A stretch of 64,000 nucleotides of DNA from Lycorma delicatula (taxonomy: Eukaryota; Arthropoda; Insecta; Hemiptera; Fulgoridae). Below, in pieces: positions 25,659 through 38,471 of the stretch. The notes under the pieces are model-generated. The model searched no databases and was not told the origin of the DNA. It saw only the letters and a program-made list of their open reading frames with translations. Where the stretch lies: positions 296,583,647-296,647,646 of the forward strand of contig NC_134455.1 of the NCBI RefSeq assembly GCF_047948215.1. Direction: 5' to 3'. The position numbers and the translations under genes were made by a program. Position 1 is the stretch's first letter. Each line of letters begins with the position of its first letter.

Positions 25659-25746
25659 ATTAGCACGGGTGAAAACCCGTGCTAATGAACACATTCTCTG
25701 AACACATTCCTACTGTTTCCAGACAGTAGGAATGTGTTCAGAGAAT
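25659..25746. repeat. Two adjacent perfect hairpins
   Basis: 25659-25670 and 25675-25686 are perfect 12-base arms (attagcacgggt) around a GAAA loop. 25693-25716 and 25723-25746 are perfect 24-base arms around a 6-base loop (ttccag). Both structures are mismatch-free. Confidence 0.9.
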
Positions 25747-26618
25747 ATCGGTTAGTGCCCATAACTCCACTTGACTACTTCCAAAGGAGTAACAAAAGGA
25801 GACTACAAACCAGCGAGTATCTGTTTTACGCCCTCTTCAACTGTAGAGTTACATAAAGCTCATCAAAATGTTTCTGTTGTGGTCGCTTATGCCAAAATGG
25901 ATTCCAGCCTAATAATGTTATTTAAAATGTTCACCTTGTGATCCGTAATATTTGAGGGACTCAGTCATATTGGTAATAAGCCTTCACGGACCTAATGGCA
26001 ATGTTCCGAAATTTATGGGCTCCGCACTTCTACGTTGATCTACGTAGATCTGCACTGGCCAGACATCCTTCTTTTTTTTTTAGTTTTTTTTTTGGCAGTT
26101 GTTTTTTTCATTTTTAACAGATTTAAAACTTGTTAAATTTTCCTAAAGGCGCAAAACGTAAAAAAGACATTTTTAGTTTTTTTGTTTCATCGATGTACAT
26201 CCTATCCCGCTACAGATGTAGCAGCATACATCTCTTTAGCCAGAAAGTAAAACCCCGAGTTGAGATCTTATCCTTTTATTCAAGTTTTCAGGCCGTGTAT
26301 TTTTTCAATGTATATTCATGCCCTACTCCATCAATATTTATGATTTCGTCGATATTTTTTATTTTATTTTGCTTACTTGGGTTAATGTATTTGTACGTTT
26401 CTACCAGACGATTTGTGAAATTTGATTCTGTTATCGACTGGTAGTACCTGTACGGTGAATGAATGACCGTCCCATATGTCCGTTGTAGTATTTATAATGA
26501 TCACTATTATATATAATTATAAAACAGCTTCGGAGATTCTGCCGAAGGATAATTATCCTCTTGAGGTTGCATATATTTATTAATTAACTTATATAGACTC
26601 TATAATCTTACATAATTA

Positions 26619-26623
<5 letters not shown>
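25747..26623. other. Non-coding DNA, moderate complexity to 26070
   Basis: 25600-26070 is less AT-rich than its flanks and resembles old repeat or coding debris, but no protein family was recognised. An open frame at 26130-26444 is hydrophobic and T-driven, and was not accepted. Confidence 0.4.

Positions 26624-26664
<41 letters not shown>
26624..26664. repeat. (AT)n microsatellite
   Basis: About 20 AT units. Confidence 0.95.
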
Positions 26665-26666
<2 letters not shown>

Positions 26667-26710
26667 CTAATAAATTATATATATATAAAACAACTGATCG
26701 TCATTTTTTT

Positions 26711-26880
26711 TAAATTCGTTAAAAGTTAAAGTTTTAAGATTAAGTGACTACGTTCGTATTTTAATAGTTTCTCAATTGTTATTTAGATCTAAGTAATTGT
26801 AATCTAGATACCAATTGAGAAACTATTACAATACGAACGTAGTCACTTAGACTTAAAACTTTACCTTTTGATGAATTTTA
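26711..26880. repeat. 170-bp inverted repeat (foldback)
   Basis: Arms 26711-26778 and 26812-26880 are inverted copies with a few mismatches; the core gtgactacgttcgtatt and tagtttctcaattg are shared exactly. The loop is 33 bases. It may be a small palindromic MITE. Confidence 0.85.
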
Positions 26881-27777
26881 ACTAAGTGATGATCAATTGT
26901 TATTTATACATACATACTTTAATTATGTAAGATTTTAGTTTTATATTTGTCAATCATAATTTTTCTCTTGAAGATGGTAGAATAGCCGGTTTCGCTCGAG
27001 GAAATCAAATTGGAATTTGGTAAGCTATTTTAAAATTATATGTAATTGTTATTATACCAAACGGTGCCATGTTAAAAAAAACTCAATCTGATTACTGCAA
27101 TTTCGTACTACTCGTTTGTCGCGTTTGTCAGTAAATGATATTTATACGATCTTGCACATTTGGTTTATTTTGAAACGTTGTGGAAATAATTTTTTTAAAT
27201 TTTTATTGTTTTTAATTTGTTGGTGTCGACTAAAAAACGTAGCAGTTTAAAGAAAAATTAAAAAAAATAAATAATATATTTTTTACTTTATTCTGGTATG
27301 TTTTTAATCAATGTAATAATCTGTAAGTGTTTATTTTATTAATAAATGAAATTTCATTATATATATCGATGTGCTGATGTATTTTCAGAGAAAAATTAAT
27401 AAAACAATTTCGCTATTTTTAATTGGTACTTACGTGGTTGTTATAACTTCCTTTATAGTGAGGTATTATGTTAAGGGTTTTACAACGCATTTTATAACAA
27501 ATTGGTTTTATTTCATTGCCAAACGGTAACACTAATGTTAAGTCGTATTTACCGCTTGTTAAATTTTCAGTTTATGCTAGACGTTGATGTAGAGCTGTTA
27601 AATTTCATCTTTTGTTTTTTGTCGAGATGTTAGCGTTTAGTAAATCGGTAGTGATAAATTTTATTACACGTATTTCTTATTTAGTTATTAATTTAAAATT
27701 AATTATTTTATTCGTATCACCGGAATAGTTTCGAAAATTTTGCTCGTATTTTAAGTTTATCTTCATTAATTCGCCTG

Positions 27778-27811
<34 letters not shown>

Positions 27812-30800
27812 AATCAAATTTAAAAAAATTATCTATATTTTTAAGAGTACCGATTGTTATTAAATAGGAATAGCACCATCTATATTTATAATATGTGTCG
27901 GTTTAATGTCGTTTAAATGTCTAGCGTAAAATATAAGTAGGAAGAAGATTTTGATATGGGTCTAAGGCGTTACTTTTCTTTTATAATATGAAAACCCCAG
28001 AACTTATATTTGACAGCATGTATTTCCATACGTTATCTTAAAAAAATCTTATCCATAAATTCCAAGATGTTGTAGGTTAAGCTGTGTATCAAAATGTCAA
28101 CTCTGTTAATGTGACGTTCTTATGACATGATGATAACTACAATGCATAATTTACTTTTTTCGTTTTTGATTTTATGTTATCATTAGTCTCAGAGATAATC
28201 TTTAAAAAAAAACTGTTACATAAACAACTACGCGTTTGCAGAATGAAGGGTTGTATAAACGAGCATATATTTACTATTATTACTTGTGTTTCCATTTAAA
28301 GTTTTTTATTATATTACATATTTTTCCAGTTCTCTTTATTTGTAATAACTTAAAATAAGAAACTGCATTGTCATTTTTTTAATTACGTACTTTGATGACA
28401 TATTGCATTTTACCCAAATACACTGAGATCGATAATTATTTTTTTATTTTGTAGAGCAAATGGATCTGTACGATTTTCCGTTGAAGGTTTATTTAGATTG
28501 ATAAAGGTGAAAAATCCTTTAAGTAACAAATTACATATCTTTAAATATTAGATTTTAAGTATATTTTGATAGTTTAACTTCATAAGTGCTTATAATGCGT
28601 AATGTTATTTTCATACTTAGTATTTTTACGGCGGAAATTGATTAATAAACTTAAGATAAAAAAATACATATTCTCTCATTCAAGACGCCCCTACGAAGTC
28701 TCTCTTTTGAGTTGTTTCTATGCATTTCTTATTCTATTTTACAACAACATTCAGCGCATTTCTTTTAAATAGCGATTTCCATACTGGGCACAGTTTTTTT
28801 AAAGATTAACTGTATTTTATACATGAATAAACGAGAATGATTAAAATAAAGTTAAAATGGACAAAATGCTTTGAAAAAAATCTCAACTATTCATTAAATT
28901 TCATTCTTTTTAGTCTGCACCAAATTAAGATTGTATTTCACAAATTGTATTTATATCGAGTTTCGTTTAAAAATTAAATTAAAAAAAGTACTTTTTTGTT
29001 ATTAAGTGTATGTTGATTTTATTTTTAATTTAAATAACGTAAGTCTAGAGAAAACGCTGTACGTATGACATAAGACGTTAGTAAAAACATAAAACTCAGA
29101 AACATGAGTCTTGATGAAATTATGATTGAAAGCCGGAGAAACGTTGTAAGCAATACTGCCGAGCGTGAACTGATGTGCTCTTAGATACGGATATGTTGAT
29201 GATTTCTTTACATTGAGCTGTACGTGTTTATTTAAGTGCAGCCTACGATATTGTATGAAAAAAAAAATTAAATGTTTATTTAATCTATTTTTTCCATTTG
29301 AGGCATGTTAATGAAAGATTTCGTAGAAATTTATTTGAAATTTCACGCGAAAATGTTTCGCGTAATGACATCAAGCTGTTTTTATTGAGCTGTAACATTC
29401 AGTTCGAACTATTTATGACTATAAATAAACGATTTTCTCAACTCGTCTACGTACACAAGGTAATTTTTCGTTCAAAAATTCTCTGTTTAAGTTATCTACA
29501 AACAAAAAGTTATGAAAATCAGTGAATTTGTTAAAAGTAAGTATTAAACATATTTTGATTTTGTAAATTTATAGCCTTTGCCTTTGTAAATTTATAGCGT
29601 TTACGGGCAGGACTTTTTTCTAGTGTTTTCTTATTTTAAACAATAATGAAATTGTATACTTTAAAATGAATCTTTAAATAAAATAAAATCTTTAAACAAA
29701 ATAATAGTGAAGTTAAGAAGGAAGGTACAACAAGTGAAAAATAAAAGGCTCCTATTTCAATATCTAAATTTTCAACTGTTTGAATTTGGTTTCAGATTAT
29801 GGATTATTAAGATTATATTATTTTATTTTAGTGTAAATTCAAAAGAGTGAAATTGAAAAATAATAAAAAATAAACATAATTTTTTTTTTTACTTTGTAAT
29901 ATTAGTTTTTATAAAAAATTAATTTTAATTTCATTTAAAAGATTATTTTATTCTCAAATTCGTGTTTTAACTGGCAAAATTAGTAATTTATTTAAAATCA
30001 CTTTACTACAAATTTAATAAAAAAAGAAGGCATATTTATCGTTGGTTTGACGTGTAGAAATGTGTTATGTTTTTATGTGAATTTTTCAAATTAGTTTAAA
30101 GTAAAGTTAGAATACCTCAAAAAATCAGGGAAATTTACTTCACACTTGCTTTGCCGTAAAAGTTTTAATGGTGCAGTTTGCTTCCCTTCGTAATAAAATC
30201 AATAACTTACTTGTTTGTATTATCTGTTAGAAGTGTAATGTTTTCGTATTCTCTGCACGTTTATTGGTGGTAATAAATCATATTTATTATGTAATATTGC
30301 TACTTACAACGTACTTTCTCTGATTTTTTTTTCAAGTTTTAAAGTATTAATTCATCACTTATTTTACAGCAAAGTATTTTTGTTTTCAGTTTTTTTTTTA
30401 GAATTTTTATTAAATATTTTTTTCCTAAAATGCCAGTAGAAGGAAGAAAATAATTACCCGGTGCGGAATCTCAAACAGCAAACAGCAGTTTAAAAGACGG
30501 TGTTATTATAATTTGGTTATTACACTTTCTTTCTACAGAAGTTAATGAAGATGTTATTTTAAAACAACTTTTTTCCAAATTCTTTTTCACCCCCATAATG
30601 ATGATATTTCCATATATTATTTTTAATCGCTTCAGAATAACTCGCAACTGGATTTAAAAAACAAAATACAATTTTTTTCTACAGAAGTTAAGAAGATTGC
30701 TGATAACTGCAATTTCCTTTATCGAAAGACGCTTAAAGGGTAATAAGCAAGAATATCTGTTAGGCAAAAAATACGAGGGAGGGTTTTATTATTTTTCTGC

Positions 30801-31095
30801 ATGTTTCATGATCACTTAAAGTCGTGTTAACTTAAATTAGAAAATAGTAAAGAATACGTACTTCTCTATGGTTTTCGTTTATTTTTCTGTGAAGAAAAAT
30901 TTTAATTATTAATTAAATTGTGTAGTTTAACTGAAAAGTTATTGAAATTAAAATAAAATAACTCGTTTTTAACAATAATGATTGATTGAATTGTTAATCT
31001 TAAAACTTATCGGCAAAGATAACTTAACTAATATAAATCTGTAAAATTTATCAGTTTATCTGTTGTACGTCAACAGTTACTACTACATTTTGATC
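26881..31095. other. AT-rich non-coding DNA
   Basis: Only a (TG)n microsatellite at 27779-27808 stands out. No supported gene, and no transposon homology seen. Confidence 0.5.
27779..27808. repeat. (TG)n microsatellite
   Basis: About 15 TG units. Confidence 0.95.
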
Positions 31096-31180
31096 CGACC
31101 TCTTTAGCGTTGTAGAAGTGTCTCATCCCTTTACCCGAAAGGTCCTAAGTTTGAACCCCGGCTAGCCTTGGGATCTTTTT
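31096..31180 (+). mobile_element. tRNA-derived SINE fragment (family 1-like)
   Basis: Contains catccctttacccgaaaggtcc followed by a degenerate B box (agtttgaaccccgg) and ttgggatctttttc, in the same order as family 1 (catccggaggtcc, ggttcgaatcccgg). Diverged and short. Confidence 0.45.
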
Positions 31181-32239
31181 CAGAGAATTTTCATTTAATA
31201 TTCTTGCACACAATCTTATAACTTGTATATGTTGAATTGATAAAAAAAGTATTATACAATCATAATTTCTTAAGTTTTTTCTGGCGCAGTCTCCTTAGTA
31301 ACGCATGAATATAACAAATTTTCGATTTTTCTTCTTCTTTGACGAATACGATTTCATTTTCAAAAGTTTTTTTGAATAAAAAAAATTATTTCTGAAACGA
31401 CGTTTAAATTCGTTAATTTATACTTCTATATCGATGCCTATTAATATCGTGTTCCTTTTAGAATACTAAAATTTTGGAAAGAGGTGACTAAAATCTCGTT
31501 GTAACAATTCCGATCAGAAAAACCTACTTGGAAGAATTGTTTATAAATTATCCACAAGGCATAATTTTTTGACTGGAAGCAGTTTACATCATAAATTTAA
31601 ATGATGTTCTATTAAATATTTTATATTATTTGTAATATTTATATTATAATAATATTTTGTATAATTTTAAATGTGTTAAATAAAACGATTATAATAATCA
31701 TTTGCATAATGATGCATAATAACACCTTTACGTTATACGTGTCAAGTAACAAACTACAGATGATTCATTAAATGTTAATTATTTCTATAATTTACTACTA
31801 AAACGTAAAAAAGTGATTTTAGCTTAATCGTACGAAGTAAGTTCAACTTGTCGACATAGTTATCTTCGTACAACACAGCGTGTTTGTCCAACGATAACTT
31901 TTGAAATGGAAGACATATGTTAATATTTTAGGAGTAAATTGGGTTAATAATTAAAAGCCCCTTTTGCTGAAATGACATGTAAACTTTAAGAAGTATTTTA
32001 ATTTTTTTGTAAAGATTGTTCGAATAAAAATAAATAATAAAAAGTTATAAAATTTGTTGAAGTTATAAAGTTTTTAAAGAATTTCGAAAGGTTAGACGGT
32101 ATGGTGAGTATAAAAATTATTGTTCTCTGTCGTTTATATTCTATTAATGTTTCTGTATATTATAATTTATTCGTATCCTTAATACAAATTTACTTTCGTA
32201 CGATGACAATTTTTTCTTAAATCGTATTTAATTTTATAT

Positions 32240-33610
32240 AACATTCCATCTTTTAAGTTGGAATAACAGATCAATGTAATAAATGGTTCGAGACGTGTTT
32301 GAGGGGAAAATTTCTACAGATCAAATTAGGAAAAGAAACGAGTTCTCAAGATAACGTTAAGTACAGTATTACACTGGTTTCTGTACTTGAAACTATTTTA
32401 TTTATTATATACATAAGTGATTTATGTAGTAGAAAATTTAACGGTAAATTGACACCATTTCCAGATGACACAGCATTAGTTTATGTAGCTGAAAGTGTAT
32501 ATGAAAAAAAGATAAATATTGAAGACCTTATGAGAATTGGGTGGTGGTTAATAAAAAACGGCTTAAGTTTTAATGTAATGAAGACAAATTATATAATTTT
32601 TCAATTAAATTGTCTGCTAGAAATTTTATACAGCATAAAATATCACAATTTAAACTGCAATACAAACATAAATTGTACATACCAAACGATACCGCAGGAA
32701 AATATGGTTAAGTATCTGGGAGTAATTTTAGATTTGAATCTGTCGTGGAAGGAACATATTAATAAAAAAAAAATAAATCGGATTGAGTATATATAAATTT
32801 TATTTCCTAAAGAACAAAGTTACTGAAGATGTACCACACCTGGATAGAATCGAGATTAATGTAAGGTATAACTTGTTGGGGAGGTATGTATATGTTATTC
32901 TAATATACAGCCATTATTGATAGCACAGAAACGTGTAATTACAATGATTAAAAAAAAAATAGATTTAGCAAATCTGTTCCACTTTTAAAAAACTTAGCTT
33001 ATTGCCCTTAAGATATCTGTACAAGCATATTTCTAGAGTCTTAAAAATAAAGGTGTAATATGTATAGAGTAACGCACTCATACTTCAAGAGTAATTTAAG
33101 TAGGAGTGATAGATTTGTGTTACTTTTGCCAAAATTGGAACTGTATAGACATTTTTATACATTTATGGCTCCGAAGAATATAATTTGTTACCTATATAAA
33201 GGAATCAAGAAACTGGATAACAGAATATAATGCTCTATTATTTGTATGGTTACAGACAAATCGATGAAATTGAAAAGTTATTATTCTAATCTATACTGAA
33301 GAAATTGTAAAAAGAAATTACTATTTTAGTATTGCAATATTTATAGATTGTTGCTATTTTAAGTTGCTGGCGCGTATCTCAGAATTTCTGTTTCACTTTA
33401 TAAAATGTTGTGATGGTAACCCTCGACACGGATTTTTCTACAGAGGGTACCTAAATTTTCATACAAGTTCACGTTTTATGTTATATTGCAAAAATTGTTT
33501 TATTGAATTTTGCTTTAATTATTATTAAAAATAAAATATGTAATTGTGTTATCATTTGTAACTGTGTGTGAAAATAATACATAAATAAAATTAAATAAAT
33601 AAAAAAAAAA
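32240..33610 (+). pseudogene. Non-LTR retrotransposon (CR1/Jockey-like) RT relic with 3' tail
   Basis: A 165-codon open stretch (32299-32796) reads ILFIIYISDLCSRKFNGKL then PFPDDTALVYVAESVYEKK, NGLSFNVMKTNYIIF and VKYLGVILDLNLSWKEHI, i.e. RT motifs B-E. The catalytic F-A-D-D has become F-P-D-D, and the usual GVPQGSVLGP is degraded to TLVSVLET. Downstream of a stop, broken frames still show LPLRYLYKHI-like C-terminal motifs (about 33000). The element ends in an A-rich tail near 33600. 5'-truncated and inactive. Confidence 0.72.
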
Positions 33611-34092
33611 TATTAAGGCATTATTTTTGGTAGTAGGTTTAAATGCTCTTTATGTAGGTTTTACTTGGGTTTTTTTGTGAGAGGGAGAGCGGCTCCGTTA
33701 GTAACAATGATTGGGGAACTTAGAACTATATCTACTAGAAGCTGAGCAAAGTAACTCTGTCCGACTGGTGTTTATAGCTTGTTATGATGAAATGTAATCA
33801 CAAATAAATAAAAATACATTTTTCATGATATAATAATTTACCAGTAAAGTTTTTCTAAGCGGTTTTTTCATACGGGCGAAATGAGTAGCAAACAAAAGAA
33901 TCGGCTTCCTACAATCAAGGCCAGTAATAAAAACATTTCATTTCATTTTTTATTACAGGAGGTTATCTAATAATCGTTCGATTACATATTTTATTATAGA
34001 ATCTATTAGGTGCATGTTAAGTAATTGTGCTGAAGATATCAACTTCTAATTAATAATTATTTTATTAGATTATAATTTGTGATTTTTCAGTT

Positions 34093-34106
34093 TTTATTTA
34101 TTTATT
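34093..34106 (-). terminator. Overlapping AATAAA polyadenylation signals
   Basis: Three overlapping AATAAA hexamers on the minus strand begin about 10 bases after the TAA stop, so the 3' UTR would be very short (cleavage near 34,070-34,085). This supports 34117 as the true end of the gene. Confidence 0.6.
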
Positions 34107-34116
34107 ATTTAAAAAA

Positions 34117-34244
34117 TTAACCGCAGCAACATCCACCACATCCACCTTTCTTCTTGTGAAATCTCTTTTCTCTTTTTAAGTTATGATCTTGGTCTTGATT
34201 GTGGTCATGACTTTCGTCTTTCGATTCTGTTGTTATTATTTCAT
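34117..34244 (-). CDS. Exon 3 (coding): acidic spacer, KREKR site, Cys-rich tail, stop
   Basis: The acceptor (ttttgttcacag) ends at 34245. The exon completes Asp56, encodes residues 57-97 and stops with TAA at 34119-34117. Visible in order: IITTESKDES, an acidic/His run, LKREKR, then FHKKKGGCGGCCCG. The cysteine-rich tail is encoded by GC-richer codons than the surrounding intron, which helps separate it from chance AT-rich reading frames. Confidence 0.88.
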
Positions 34245-37200
34245 CTGTGAACAAAATTAATAGTAAATACAATTAAATTAACGAATAAAAAGTTTATCGG
34301 CTGATGAGTTGTCTTGTCGGTAATCTCATCTGATTGCAAGTTTAATATCGGGTAAAGTACTGAATTAATCTGTTTTGGTCTCAAGTTATTGTAAGAATAG
34401 ATATTATTTCGTCAAACTTGGGTCTAAAAAGTAACAGAACATTTATGAACTATTGATTTTTTTAATATTCTACTTGTTTATTTATTATACGTAGTTTTTT
34501 TTTTACCAGGAGTAGATATATCAATAAATATAATTTAAATAAATACTCGTATTTTATTCAGATCAGTTCATTATTATAGATTATGTAGATCAATTCAGGA
34601 ATAGTTTGATATGCTAATCCGATGATAACAAAAGGGGACTATTCCAGCAGACTGCTAGAAGGATCAAGAAAAACCGTCTGCAAACCTTAACGTAAAACAG
34701 CTTCACAAAATGTAGTATATAGTGTTACACGTAGAAAGTTCTTTAAAAATACAAATCTCTATTGTAGTTTTTAGTAACACAACTTTTATAATTTTAAATC
34801 TCTTGTTTTATTGCGCTCAATACCTTAAGATTAATGATCGTGACATTATTAATTATAGGGAACAATAAATAATTATAATGAATAAATTCTAATACTCGTC
34901 TTTTAGATTTACAGCACAAGAATTGAAATAAACCATTCTATAATAAAGAATTTTTTTTAAATTTTTGTCGATTTTATTAAATAAATTTTATGTTTCCTGG
35001 ATTGTACAAAAACTCCTATTGAACTTGTTAATCTGATACGTTATAGAATGTAACGATGAAATAATTGATCACCCTTGTGATATTGTTTCTGAATAAAATT
35101 AAAAATGAATAGAATATCTCACGAGATGGAAATCAGTTTTCGAAGGGTATTAATTTTTTATTATTTTATGTGTGAAAACTTTTTCTTGTAATTAGAAGTT
35201 AACTATTTCCATTTGACCTGCTATTGAAAACAACTACAAAGTTATAATAAAAATATATCCCACGATTCTAGAAATTATGAAATTTTTTAGAAAATTTTTT
35301 ACGTTTACTTTAATTAAAAAATGAAAATTATTCCTGAATTAATTTAATAGCAGCTTATATAGGTAGTTAATTATGCAGCAAGCCATCTGAAGTATTAATG
35401 GATATTTTATATAGCTGTTTATGAGTGAGTTAGTTTTATTGTTGATATAAATTTATAAAATTTAATATTTTAAACATATTTATACAAGGTATAGACGATT
35501 TTTCTTTGGTATTTTCCAATTAACATCTTTGAAAAATGTATTCGTTGACAAATACATTAACTCATTACAATCGGTTAGTAACTGTTCTTTTTTCACTGCA
35601 TACATCAAGATTGGGTGTTTTTGGATCAATCGTTTTCGGATTAAAGCCCACTTTCAATTTATAACTACATCCCATCCGTCAGGAACTATTATTTTCAAAA
35701 TTAAAAAAAGCCTGTTCGTTGTTGTAAACTGAATACAAGACTAATAAAAGTCAGGGATGTTATAAAGAGTTATTAAAAATTAACTTTCTGATTACAAATT
35801 TAAATAACCTACGTTTAATAACACTCAGATGCACGAAAGTAGCTTCAATGCAAAGTAAAACTCATAAATATTCAGTGGTTAGTTCAGCTGTCGTGTAGTT
35901 ATTGATTTTGTTGTTAGGACGATAGAAGAGAAAGTGGCTGCCAACAAAGACAGGAAGGCTTTTTTTTGTGATGGATTTTCGTCTGCCAGTCTGTTGCCTA
36001 ATTTTGCAAATTTTAGAAGGAAATTTAGTGAAGATGCACCTAGTGGGCCCAGTATCCGTAAATATTATTCTGACTTTAAAGCGAAGGGATGCATCTGTAA
36101 GCGAAAGTCAACCGGCTGTCTACCAGTAGGCGAGGCAACTGTTGAGCGTGTGACAGAGTTTCGTACAAGTCCACAGAAACCACAACTGGAACAGGATATC
36201 CAAGGTTTTATTTTTTAACAGGATGGGGCACCACCCCGTTTCCACCTAGATGTCAGGCTTGTACTGAATAGGCAACTACCAAAAAGATGGATTGGGCATG
36301 CTGGCCGTAACGATAGTGAACGTTTGGGTTGGTCTCCGCATTCCGCGACCTTTACCACCTATGTCATTTTTACAACTTACCATCTAGGATCTTAGGGTTT
36401 CAAGCTCGATGTGTGTCGCGTGACACAGGGAGCTCACATTGAGCACTCTTGATGTGATGTGAACAAAATATAAAAACTTTTTTGTGTGTTACTTTCCATT
36501 GATGCTACTGTCATTTATCAGAGTGTTGTTAAACGTAAGTTATTTAGTTTTGTAATTGAAAGGATCATTCGTAATAACCCTGTAAAACGAGTAGAATAAT
36601 TAAAAGTAGTCGTTAATACGTGAAAGACGAAATTTTATTTATATATTTTATTTAATTGCTGTTTAAGAGGAGAAAACAATTATAGCAGCTACAATCTTAG
36701 TAACTTCTACTTTGTGCTGTCATTCGTAAGAATGGGCGTCCATTCTTACGAATGTGCCTGAATTAAATGTGCCACGATTAATTTTTACATCGCCCATTGT
36801 TCCACGAAATATTTAATCACGTTTGTTTAAAAAAAAAACAACACTACATCCAAATCGTAATAGATGTTTTTTTCACATTATCTTATTCACCAAATGAACA
36901 TGGAATTTTTATTTACGAATTTAAAAAAAAATAATAATAATAACCATTCATAATTGAAGTGACCATTAAAAAATGTACAATAAAATGTTAACGTTAAACA
37001 TCCGATTTGGATTGGAACAATCGGAAACGACTGTTGAGTACGCACATGAGGGGGTGTATTGAAATAATTTTTATGCGTTTCACAAGAACGTATAGTTGAG
37101 CTATAAGTTTTCAAGAAAAAAAGATACTTTTCTTTAGCTTTTCTTCAGTTTTTAAGATAAAAATTTTAGTAGTGAAATGAAGTGATATAAACAGATGTCG

Positions 37201-38415
37201 AGTAAATTAAGACCACTCTTGATGTTTTATCGGGATTATGAAGCGAGTTATCAAACTTCATACCCATCGGTAAATATATAGACCATAAAGTGTAGCAATT
37301 TGCTATACTGTAATAATCAATTTACTCAAGTTTCTTGGTAAATAGTTAAGGTTAGTAAACTTGTAAAACTGTGCAGACTGATAATCTCTATATAACTTGT
37401 TACATTACTTGGTGTAACTTCGTTATTCCTCTTTTACTGGTACGGTCTCTGAACAAGGATAGAGTATCATGTGTTTATATATAATCTTTCAAATCATTGT
37501 AGGTCTCTAACAAAAAACTATGAAAGGCCCTGGGAGTGCTCGAGGGAATTTATCCTTCATTTGACTTTATATAGTTCACAAATTTCACTATATGGTTCTA
37601 AACAATTCTTTTCATTACAGTTTTATCAGAGATTTTCATATTATTTTGATGATGTCGAATAAATTTTATTCGGTGTAGAATGGAAACTTTAGTAATAAAA
37701 ATCATAAATAATATTTTAAAAAATGTGAAGATTTTATTTGTAAATTCGCTTACTGCTCTTAAAGATTTGAAACGAAAAGAGTTAACAATTTTTCTTCCTG
37801 TATAACGTTTTTTTAGGAAATTATAAGGTACTCTTGAATACATTTTGTAGTCGCTAATAATGATTCTTTAAAAAATTTGTAATGTGCAGGCAAATAAACA
37901 ACTATATAACTGTCTTATCTATAATTTTATTTAAAAAATAACTAATAAATAGTATTTACCAATTTCTAATCGGTAGAAAGTGAAGTAAATTAAAAATATC
38001 TCATTCAAAAAAGGTTTGGTGTGTATTTTTATGTTTGTCCAAATACAAAACTTATTTTGAGTTGTGAATAGTACGGTATTCGTAATGTAAACAGCGCGGT
38101 TGTGTATCTTGTAATATTATTGGTAGCAATTCGCCAAGTACATAAATAGATTTGTCTACTTGTATTTTCTGTATTGATTTCACAAAGTAGTATTAGATTA
38201 AAAAAAAAAAAAAAAAAAATTATATGTACGCTTACCTGGTGTATTCACAACTTCCGTTTGTACCATTTCATTGGCTATTTCCTCTGGTTTTTTATTTGAG
38301 TCTGTCAGCTTTAGCTTTTCTACATCATCAATTGGTTTCGCTGAAATTAAATTTCCGAAGTAAATTAAAGTTGAATTATCGGTACAGTATAGTTATTGTA
38401 CTATTACTGAAACTT

Positions 38416-38471
<56 letters not shown>

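Larger units (their letters stand above)
34245..38235 (-). other. Intron 2 of the secreted-peptide gene (about 4.0 kb)
   Basis: Donor gtaag after exon 2, acceptor ttcacag before exon 3. It contains a mariner-like transposase relic (35930-36540) and a perfect small hairpin (36721-36754). The remainder is AT-rich with no recognisable signal. Confidence 0.8.

Noticed and set aside
26130..26444. 104-codon plus-strand frame
   Set aside because: Low-complexity Phe/Ser/Tyr-rich translation of T-rich DNA; no family or splice context.
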